Shown: in pieces, positions 1 through 5,640 of the stretch | Position numbering within the stretch: position 1 is the first letter of the stretch | Layout of the letters: each line of letters starts with the position of its first letter | Source: Pseudomonadota bacterium | GTDB taxonomy: Bacteria; Pseudomonadota; Alphaproteobacteria; Rhizobiales; Xanthobacteraceae | Assembly: GCA_023433965.1 (NCBI GenBank) | Contig: JAEYTQ010000194.1 | Coordinates: forward strand, 1 to 5,640 | Direction of reading: 5' to 3' | DNA length: 5,640 nucleotides | Program-made: the position numbers and the translations under genes | The notes under the pieces: generated by a model | The model's database searches: none | What the model was told of the DNA's origin: nothing | The model's input: only the letters and a program-made list of their open reading frames with translations

Positions 1-921
<921 letters not shown>

Positions 922-1629
922 CTAGCCACTGACCAGCAGCTTCGGCATCGTCGTCTTCGCGCCGTCCATGAACGTCTGGACCGCATCGCGGACGATGGCG
1001 TCGAGATCGGGTGGGATCGGCGTTGCGTAGATGAACTTGCGGATGGCGAGATAGAAGATGCGGCCGTGCAGGCCCCAGAACAGCTCGGTCTCGCGTTCAC
1101 TCAGCGGATGCGCCTTCGCGTCGGGGAGCCTCAGGTCGTGGCGCAGCTCGGCCGCAGCGGGCTCGATGATCTCGCGGCGGACGATATCGAGATAGCGGCT
1201 GGTGATGCCGAACGACTTCATGCCGGAGAAAACGAAAATCCGCACCCAATTATATTCGAATACGCGTTCGACATAGTCGAGATAGAACCGCGTGAGCCTC
1301 GCTTCCAGCGACTGCGAACGATCGCGGATCATCGGCCCCCAATCGGGCGACCAGCGGCTGAGATAGACCTCCTGGTAGACCCGCTCGATCAATGCCTCCT
1401 TGCTGGGGAAGTGGCGATAGATCGCCGAATGCGTGATGCCCATGCGCTTGGCGAGCTCGCGGGTCTGGCCTTCGAAGCCGCGCTCGGCAAAGAAGCGGAT
1501 CGCCTGCTCCACGATCGCGCGTTCGCGGTCGGCGGCCCGCATGTTGCGACGCTTTGGCGCGGACATGCTGCCTGTCTCGGTTCGTTTCCGGGCCGGTCGC
1601 TTGGCGGTTTTCTGCGGTTTTCGGACCAT
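922..1629 (-). CDS. TetR/AcrR-family transcriptional regulator, probable repressor of the divergent Mo-hydroxylase operon
   Basis: The protein has 235 aa. A basic, probably flexible tail (residues 1-30, with a KRPARKR stretch) is followed by a classic TetR DNA-binding domain: helix 1 about 33-50 (ERAIVEQAIRFFAERGF), then the helix-turn-helix about 56-80 (TRELAKRMGITHSAIYRHFPSKEAL). The C-terminal part, about 95-235, should be the helical ligand-binding and dimerisation domain; I do not recognise its ligand class. It reads away from the Mo-hydroxylase operon across a region with two copies of one palindrome, the usual layout of a TetR repressor controlling itself and its neighbour; this regulatory role is inferred. 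The start at 1629 is chosen because a candidate promoter at 1659-1687 would give a leader of about 20 nt. The Shine-Dalgarno is weak, and Met22 (1566) or Met30 (1542) are possible alternatives that keep the whole HTH. The stop codon touches that of hutU. Confidence 0.93.
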   Translation of the reverse strand: MVRKPQKTAKRPARKRTETGSMSAPKRRNMRAADRERAIVEQAIRFFAERGFEGQTRELAKRMGITHSAIYRHFPSKEALIERVYQEVYLSRWSPDWGPMIRDRSQSLEARLTRFYLDYVERVFEYNWVRIFVFSGMKSFGITSRYLDIVRREIIEPAAAELRHDLRLPDAKAHPLSERETELFWGLHGRIFYLAIRKFIYATPIPPDLDAIVRDAVQTFMDGAKTTMPKLLVSG

Positions 1630-1658
1630 TTCGTCGCTGAATCGTCGGCTTCAAAGCC

Positions 1659-1687
1659 TTCATAGCCCAAGCTGCATTTGTGACCAA
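1659..1687 (-). promoter_or_regulatory. Candidate promoter of the tetR gene
   Basis: Read on the minus strand, TTGGTC (1687-1682) and TATGAA (1664-1659) are separated by exactly 17 bases and match sigma-70-type -35 (TTGACA, 4/6) and -10 (TATAAT, 4/6) boxes. Transcription would start near 1652, about 22 bases before the ATG at 1629. The -35 box lies inside the upstream operator (1677-1694), so a protein bound there should block this promoter, which suggests autorepression. This is a motif reading only. Confidence 0.5.
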
Positions 1688-1698
1688 ATGGTCATTTC
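1677..1698. promoter_or_regulatory. Operator 1: palindromic site, probable TetR-regulator binding site
   Basis: TGACCA-AA-TGGTCA (1681-1694) is a perfect 6-2-6 inverted repeat preceded by TTTG (1677-1680). The 18 bases from 1677 match operator 2 at 15 positions. It overlaps the candidate -35 box of tetR and ends 7 bases before the candidate -35 of the plus-strand operon. The core equals the inner part of the RutR consensus TTGACCA-N2-TGGTCAA as I remember it from E. coli. Binding by the adjacent TetR protein is inferred from position. Confidence 0.72.
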
Positions 1699-1701
1699 TT
1701 G

Positions 1702-1730
1702 TTGACCGCCCTTCGGGGCCATGTCAGGAT
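1702..1730 (+). promoter_or_regulatory. Candidate promoter of the Mo-hydroxylase operon
   Basis: TTGACC (1702-1707) is a 5/6 match to a -35 box. A weak -10-like CAGGAT (1725-1730) follows at a 17-base spacing. Transcription would start near 1737, inside operator 2, giving a leader of about 60 nt before the GTG start at 1796. The -35 is convincing. The -10 is poor, so the promoter may be weak, use an alphaproteobacterial variant, or need an activator. Confidence 0.42.
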
Positions 1731-1752
1731 TTTGAGACCAGATGGTTACAAA
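1731..1752. promoter_or_regulatory. Operator 2: palindromic site overlapping the predicted operon transcription start
   Basis: The site reads TTTG-AG-ACCA-GA-TGGT-TA-CAAA: a 22-base dyad in which both the inner arms (ACCA/TGGT) and the outer arms (TTTG/CAAA) are inverted repeats. It is the second copy of operator 1, with centres 54 bp apart (1687.5 and 1741.5), close to five helical turns, so both would face the same side of the helix. It covers the predicted transcription start of the operon, a good position for repression. An ATG at 1742 lies within it and is therefore unlikely to be a translation start. Confidence 0.7.
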
Positions 1753-1783
1753 TCTGGCGTCCCGGCTGATGAGCCGAGGTATC

Positions 1784-1790
1784 GAGGAAA
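1784..1790 (+). promoter_or_regulatory. Ribosome binding site that decides the GTG start at 1796
   Basis: GAGGAAA, followed by CGGCA and GTG, places a good Shine-Dalgarno sequence 5 to 8 bases ahead of the GTG at 1796. Neither in-frame ATG upstream (1742, 1769) has a comparable site. Confidence 0.75.
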
Positions 1791-1795
1791 CGGCA

Positions 1796-2656
1796 GTGAA
1801 GGCGAGGGCTTTCAGCTATTTTCGTGCTGCGACGATCGACCAGGCGCTGGATGCCCACGCGCGCGCCGGGGACGATGCGCGTTACATCGCCGGCGGCCAG
1901 AGCCTCGTGCCGGCGCTTTCACTGCGCCTGCAGGCGCCGCGGCTGCTGATCGACATCGCCCATATCGACGAGATGCGGGGCGTCGGACGCGAAGGAGCTT
2001 ACTTGCGCATCGGCGCGCTGACGCGTCATTGCGAGATGCTGAGCGAGCCCTTGATCGCCGAGTTCGCGCCGCTCTTGCGTGCTGCGGCGCCCTTCGTCGC
2101 CCATCCTGCCATCCGTAACCGCGGCACGTTCGGCGGCAGCGTCGCGTTGGCCGACCCCGCGTCCGAATTTCCGGCGATGACCTTGGCGTTGGATGCAGAG
2201 ATCGAGATCGCCGGTCCCTCGGGCAGCCGGCGCGTGAAGGCCGACGACTTCTTCGTCGACTTGTTCGAGACCGCGTTGCAGCCCGGCGAGCTGGTCATCG
2301 CGATATACGTCCCGCTGTTCAGGGCTGATCAGCGTTTTGCGTTCGATGAGCTGGCGCGCCGGCGCGGGGATTATGCGCTGGTCGGCTGCGGGATCATGGC
2401 GGCCTGCCCGGGCGGCCGCATCGATGACATCCGCATCTCCTTCTTCTCTGTCGGCAATACACCGATCCGAGCAAAGGGGGCCGAACGCGTCCTGATCGGC
2501 TCGCGACTCGATGCCGAGCGTATCGCGGCCGCGCAAGCAGCGCTCGAAGGCGATCTGGCGCCGCCCGAGAGCGACGAGGTGCCGCCGGCAATGCGCCTGC
2601 ATCTCGCCCGTGTGCTGCTCGGCCGCCTGCTCGGGCGTCTGGGAGATAGCGCATGA
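1796..2656 (+). CDS. FAD-binding (medium) subunit of a xanthine dehydrogenase/CO dehydrogenase-family molybdenum hydroxylase
   Basis: This 286-aa flavoprotein subunit (CoxM/CutM type) should pass electrons from the 2Fe-2S clusters via FAD to an external acceptor in the cytoplasm. From the GTG start, the two FAD-diphosphate-binding motifs fall at residues 32-36 (AGGQS) and 111-114 (TFGG). These are the positions I recall for AGGHS and TIGG in CoxM of Oligotropha carboxidovorans, so length and register both support this start. The usual His and Ile are Gln and Phe here; variation at these positions is common in the family. Other landmarks are FSYFRAATIDQAL near the N-terminus, HPAIRNRGTFGGSVALADPASE, and a C-terminal CO-dehydrogenase flavoprotein domain from about residue 175. 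An in-frame extension to ATG 1742 exists but begins inside operator 2. The stop TGA overlaps the next ATG (ATGA, 2653-2656), so translation is coupled. The substrate cannot be told from this subunit. Confidence 0.93.
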   Translation: MKARAFSYFRAATIDQALDAHARAGDDARYIAGGQSLVPALSLRLQAPRLLIDIAHIDEMRGVGREGAYLRIGALTRHCEMLSEPLIAEFAPLLRAAAPFVAHPAIRNRGTFGGSVALADPASEFPAMTLALDAEIEIAGPSGSRRVKADDFFVDLFETALQPGELVIAIYVPLFRADQRFAFDELARRRGDYALVGCGIMAACPGGRIDDIRISFFSVGNTPIRAKGAERVLIGSRLDAERIAAAQAALEGDLAPPESDEVPPAMRLHLARVLLGRLLGRLGDSA

Positions 2657-3177
2657 GCGGTTTCGACGAAGCCTTGTTGAATGAGCCCAACGAGACCGTG
2701 CGCGTCCGCCTCATTGTCAACGGCCGTAAGGTCACTTGTGAGGTCGCGCCGCGCGACACGCTGGTCGATTGCCTGCGAGACAAGCTCGAGCTGACGGGTA
2801 CACATGCCGGCTGCGAGATGGGCGCCTGCGGCGCCTGCCTGGTTCAGCTCGACGGACGCGCGGTGCATTCTTGCCTGGTGTTCGCGGTGCAGGCCGACGG
2901 CGCCGAGGTCGACACGATCGAAGGTCTCACCGAGAGGGGAGTGCTCGCTGAGCTCCAGGCCGAATTTCATCGCCGCAACGCTCTCCAATGCGGGTTCTGT
3001 ACTCCGGGCATGTTGGTCAATGCGCGCGAGTTGCTCTCGCAGGCGGCGCTTCCGAGTCGCGAGCAGATCCGCGACGCGTTGTCGGGCAATTATTGCCGCT
3101 GCACAGGTTATGAGTCGATTGTCGATGCCATCGAGGCGGTAGCGAAGGCACGCAGCGATCGCGGAGGCGGCACATGA
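2653..3177 (+). CDS. (2Fe-2S)-binding small subunit of the molybdenum hydroxylase
   Basis: This 174-aa iron-sulfur subunit (CoxS/CutS type) wires the Mo site to the FAD. The N-terminal plant-ferredoxin-like domain (about 15-95) carries the first cluster on C54, C59, C62 and C74 (GCEMGACGACLV then HSC). The C-terminal helical domain (about 100-165) carries the second cluster on C113, C116, C148 and C150 (QCGFCTPGM and NYCRCTGY). All eight ligands are present, as is Q112, which in the family contacts the pterin cofactor. An N-terminal extension of about 14 residues precedes the first beta strand (VRVRLIVNGRKV); no export signal is seen, so the protein is expected in the cytoplasm. GGGAG (2641-2645) stands 7 bases before the ATG. 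The gene overlaps both neighbours by 4 bases (ATGA), as expected for subunits made in equal amounts. The call is very secure; the gene name is not, because the substrate is unknown. Confidence 0.96.
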   Translation: MSGFDEALLNEPNETVRVRLIVNGRKVTCEVAPRDTLVDCLRDKLELTGTHAGCEMGACGACLVQLDGRAVHSCLVFAVQADGAEVDTIEGLTERGVLAELQAEFHRRNALQCGFCTPGMLVNARELLSQAALPSREQIRDALSGNYCRCTGYESIVDAIEAVAKARSDRGGGT

Positions 3178-5549
3178 CCGCGCCGCTGACCTCGCTGGAC
3201 CGCCCGAACTCCTATATCGGCCGCTCGGTGCCGCGGCCGAACGCCAAGCGCTTGCTCGCCGGGCGTGGGCATTACATCAGCGATCTCCGGCTGCCACGCA
3301 TGCTCTATGCCGCGTTCCTGCGCAGTCCGCATGCGCATGCGAAGATCGTCTCGATCAATGCCGACGAGGCCCGCTCGGTCGAGGGTGTCCATCTCGTCGC
3401 CACGGGTGCGGATATCGCCAAGATATGCACGCCGTGGACGGGAACGCTCGATCACTTCACTGGCATGACATCGGTGCCGCAACTGCCGCTACCGCTGGAT
3501 CGCGTGGTCTGGGCCGGGCAGGCGGTCCTCGCCGTCGTCGCCGAGAGCCGGGCGCTCGCTGAGGATGCGCTGGAGCTGATCGAGGTCGACTACGAGGAGC
3601 TTCCTGCCGTCGTCGACATCGCCCGTGCACGCCAGGCCGGCGGCCCGCTCGTCAACCCCGGCGACGCCAACAACGTCTGCTTCCGCAGCCAGCTCGACAG
3701 CGGCACTGTCGACGACGCATTTGCGCAAGCTGCCCATGTCGTGGAGGAGGAGTTCACCTTCGGCCGCCATACCGCGGTGACGCTCGAACCGCGCGCCATC
3801 GTCGCCGACTACGATCCTGCGGCCGGCGCGCTCACCGTGTATCATGGCACCCAGACGCCGTACCAGTTCCAGGATATCTACTCGCGCCATTACGGCATCC
3901 CGGAGGCGCGCGTTCGCGTGGTCGCGACCGACATCGGCGGCTCGTTCGGGATGAAGCTGCATGTCTATCACGAGGACATGGCCGTGGTGGGCCTCTCGAT
4001 CCTGCTGGGACGTCCCGTCAAATATGTCGCCGACCGAATCGAGTCGTTCGTTTCCGACATCCATGCCCGCGACCATCGCGTCCGCGCGCGCATGGCGCTC
4101 GACGCGAACGGCGAAATTCTCGCCATGGACGTGCTGGATTTAACCGCGATCGGCGCGTTCTCGACCTATCCGCGCACCAGCGTGGTTGAGGGCAACCAGG
4201 TGATCCGCCTGATCGGCGCGCCCTATCGCTTCAAGAACTATCGAGCCACGCTGGAGGTGATCTTCCAGAACAAGGTGCAGACCAGTCAGTACCGCGCCGT
4301 CGGCCACCCCATCGCCTGCGCCGTCACCGAGCGGATCGTCGACATTGCGGCGGCGAAGCTTGGCCTCGATCCGTTCGTCATCCGTGCGCAGAACGTCATT
4401 GCCGACGATGCCTATCCGCAGACCTCGCCGACAGGCTACCGCTTCGAGGCGCTATCGCACCAGGCTTGCCTGAACCGCCTGCGTGAGATGATGGACTATG
4501 ACGCGTTGCGCGCCGAGCAGGTGGACTTGCGCAAGCGCGGCGTATACCGCGGAATTGGCATCGCGACCTTCGTCGAGATCACCAACCCCAGCCCGGCCTT
4601 TTATGGCGTCGGCGGTGCGCGGATCTCGTCGCAGGATGGTGCGATCGTCAGCCTGACACCGTCGGGAGAGGTCCGCTGCCTGATCTCGGTCACCGAGCAG
4701 GGGCAGGGCACCGAAGCGATCATCAGCCAGATCGTGGCCGATCAGCTCGGTCTCGCGCAGGAGCACGTCAAGGTCGTCACCGGCGATACCGAGGTGACGC
4801 CGCATGGCGGCGCCACCTGGGCCTGCCGCGGCGCCGGCATCGGCGGCGAGACCGCGCTTCAGGCCGCGCGCGCGCTCAAGCGCAACATCCTGGAAATCGC
4901 TGCGCTGATCCTCCAGGAGCAGCCATCGGCGCTGGACATCGTCGATGGCGAGGTCGTCGACGCAGGCACGCGGAATCAGCGGATGCCGATCGCGGAGATC
5001 GCACGGATCTCCTATTTCCGCTCCGACACACTACCCCCGGGTACGCAGGCGCAGCTCACGGTCAGTCATCACTTCGCGCCGCAGGGCTATCCCTTTGCCT
5101 TCACCAACGGCATCCAGGGCTGCTTGCTCGAGGTCGACGTCGAGACCGGCTTCGTCAAGCTTTTGAAGCATTTCATCGTCGAGGATTGCGGTCGCGTCAT
5201 CAACCCGATGTTGGTGGATGAGCAGCTCCGCGGCGGCATCGTGCAGGGGCTGGGCGCTGCGCTGTTCGAGGAATGCAGATACAGCGACACTGGCCAGCTC
5301 ATGAACGGTTCGCTCGCAGACTATCTCGTGCCCATGCCGATGGAGATGCCCGACATCGTCATCGCCCATGTCCAGACGCCGACCGCCGACACCGTGCTCG
5401 GCGCGAAGGGCGTCGGCGAGGCCGGCACCGCCGCAGCGTCAGCCTGCGTGCTCAATGCCGTCAACGACGCGCTCGCGCCGTTCGGAGCCACCATCAACTC
5501 GATTCCGATCACGCCCACCAAAGTCCTGAAAGCCCTGAAGCGCTTCTAG
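3174..5549 (+). CDS. Molybdopterin-binding catalytic (large) subunit of a xanthine dehydrogenase-family hydroxylase, substrate unknown
   Basis: This 791-aa catalytic subunit (CoxL/CutL type, usual length about 770-810) should bind the Mo-pterin-cytosine-dinucleotide type cofactor and hydroxylate a substrate with water-derived oxygen. Residues about 15-150 form the a/b-hammerhead domain (YIGRSVPRPNAKRLLAGRGHYISDL at the N-terminus); the rest forms the two Mo-cofactor domains. Visible motifs are IGGSFGMK (254-261), the active-site loop QYRAVGHP (372-379), EQGQG (508-512) and GAKGVGEAG (743-751), where E749 is the expected catalytic base. The loop has Ala375 where CO dehydrogenase has its copper-binding Cys (AYRCSFR), so this is not a CO dehydrogenase. 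It also differs from the AYRGAGR of many homologues, with His378 replacing the last Arg. GGAGG (3163-3167) sits 6 bases before the ATG, and the start overlaps the small-subunit stop. No signal peptide or truncation is seen. Substrates of the family include purines, N-heterocycles, aldehydes and aromatic thioesters; I cannot choose among them. Confidence 0.95.
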   Translation: MTAPLTSLDRPNSYIGRSVPRPNAKRLLAGRGHYISDLRLPRMLYAAFLRSPHAHAKIVSINADEARSVEGVHLVATGADIAKICTPWTGTLDHFTGMTSVPQLPLPLDRVVWAGQAVLAVVAESRALAEDALELIEVDYEELPAVVDIARARQAGGPLVNPGDANNVCFRSQLDSGTVDDAFAQAAHVVEEEFTFGRHTAVTLEPRAIVADYDPAAGALTVYHGTQTPYQFQDIYSRHYGIPEARVRVVATDIGGSFGMKLHVYHEDMAVVGLSILLGRPVKYVADRIESFVSDIHARDHRVRARMALDANGEILAMDVLDLTAIGAFSTYPRTSVVEGNQVIRLIGAPYRFKNYRATLEVIFQNKVQTSQYRAVGHPIACAVTERIVDIAAAKLGLDPFVIRAQNVIADDAYPQTSPTGYRFEALSHQACLNRLREMMDYDALRAEQVDLRKRGVYRGIGIATFVEITNPSPAFYGVGGARISSQDGAIVSLTPSGEVRCLISVTEQGQGTEAIISQIVADQLGLAQEHVKVVTGDTEVTPHGGATWACRGAGIGGETALQAARALKRNILEIAALILQEQPSALDIVDGEVVDAGTRNQRMPIAEIARISYFRSDTLPPGTQAQLTVSHHFAPQGYPFAFTNGIQGCLLEVDVETGFVKLLKHFIVEDCGRVINPMLVDEQLRGGIVQGLGAALFEECRYSDTGQLMNGSLADYLVPMPMEMPDIVIAHVQTPTADTVLGAKGVGEAGTAAASACVLNAVNDALAPFGATINSIPITPTKVLKALKRF

Positions 5550-5562
5550 AAAAAAGACAATT

Positions 5563-5567
5563 GGAGG
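5563..5567 (+). promoter_or_regulatory. Strong ribosome binding site of the next gene
   Basis: GGAGG, 5 bases before the ATG at 5573, marks a real translation start only 23 bases after the large-subunit stop. No promoter or terminator hairpin lies in between, so the next gene is probably on the same transcript. Confidence 0.75.
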
Positions 5568-5572
5568 AGTTC

Positions 5573-5640
5573 ATGCCCAAATCCGGCTCGATGTCGAAAA
5601 TAACCCGCCGCACCGCGCTCCCCGGCCAAAAGCGCGGCGC
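5573..5640 (+). CDS. Start of a downstream gene, truncated by the window end; function unknown
   Basis: Only 22 codons are visible: MPKSGSMSKITRRTALPGQK, then Arg-Gly. The start is supported by the GGAGG at 5563-5567. The next in-frame ATG (5591) has no Shine-Dalgarno. TRRTAL faintly resembles the twin-arginine motif of a Tat signal peptide, as found on periplasmic solute-binding proteins that often accompany Mo-hydroxylase operons. However, the residues after it (PGQKRG) are polar rather than hydrophobic, so the Tat reading is weak. The 23-base gap suggests operon membership, and this gene could reveal the substrate. No product name is justified. Confidence 0.6.
   Translation, partial: MPKSGSMSKITRRTALPGQKRG

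Noticed and set aside
1622..1630. GGACCATTT at the tetR start codon as a third operator half-site
   Set aside because: Only a half-site is present. The bases on the other side do not complete the dyad, and it includes the start codon.
1647..1658. Palindrome GGCTT-CA-AAGCC in the tetR leader as a third operator
   Set aside because: It shares no sequence with the two operators, and a 12-base dyad of this kind is expected by chance now and then.
1066..1665. Long plus-strand open frame opposite tetR
   Set aside because: The minus strand encodes a clear TetR protein here. The plus-strand translation shows no family motif and runs across the tetR start and promoter; a GC-driven shadow.
1766..1791. 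Hammerhead-ribozyme-like core: CTGATGAG (1766-1773) with GAAAC (1787-1791) downstream
   Set aside because: The segment between the two motifs does not pair into stem II with the required closing base pair, and no stem III or cleavage-site partner is visible. GAAAC is also part of the Shine-Dalgarno region. A chance match.
3174..5549. Annotation of the operon as aerobic CO dehydrogenase (coxMSL)
   Set aside because: Gene order and subunit types fit, but the large subunit has Ala where the essential copper-binding Cys of CoxL lies, and lacks the AYRCSFR loop.
5550..5556. A-rich stretch after the large-subunit stop as a terminator
   Set aside because: There is no GC-rich hairpin before it and no T-tract on the plus strand. 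It is more likely a spacer before the next gene's ribosome binding site.

Overview
The window comes from a high-GC proteobacterial chromosome. Codon usage, the gene families and the cox-type gene order suggest an alphaproteobacterium of the Rhizobiales, possibly Bradyrhizobium-like; the genus is a guess. Almost all of it is coding. The only sizeable non-coding stretch is the roughly 166-base divergent promoter region at 1630-1795.

Layout: (1) 1-921, plus strand, is the C-terminal 306 residues of urocanate hydratase (HutU, histidine degradation), cut by the window's left edge. (2) 922-1629, minus strand, is a TetR-family repressor whose stop codon abuts the hutU stop codon with no base between them. 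(3) 1630-1795 is a divergent control region. It holds two copies of one palindromic operator, centred 54 bp apart, plus candidate promoters in both directions. (4) 1796-5549, plus strand, is a tightly coupled three-gene operon in the order FAD subunit, 2Fe-2S subunit, molybdopterin subunit (M-S-L, as in coxMSL). It encodes one heterotrimeric molybdenum hydroxylase of the xanthine dehydrogenase / CO dehydrogenase family, and both junctions are ATGA stop/start overlaps. (5) From 5573, 23 bases after the large-subunit stop and behind a strong Shine-Dalgarno sequence, a further gene begins and runs out of the window.

How the parts fit: the large subunit should hydroxylate an unidentified substrate at the Mo centre. 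Electrons would pass through the two 2Fe-2S clusters of the small subunit to the FAD of the medium subunit. The divergent TetR protein is the obvious candidate regulator: one operator covers its own predicted -35 box, and the other covers the predicted transcription start of the operon. The operator core, TGACCA-N2-TGGTCA, resembles the consensus I recall for the E. coli pyrimidine regulator RutR. The large subunit lacks the active-site cysteine of true CO dehydrogenase and has an unusual QYRAVGHP loop, so the substrate is open. HutU is probably a neighbour without functional connection.

The most interesting item is this self-contained repressor / twin-operator / molybdenum hydroxylase module of unknown substrate. 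No RNA genes, mobile elements, CRISPR arrays or long repeats were seen.
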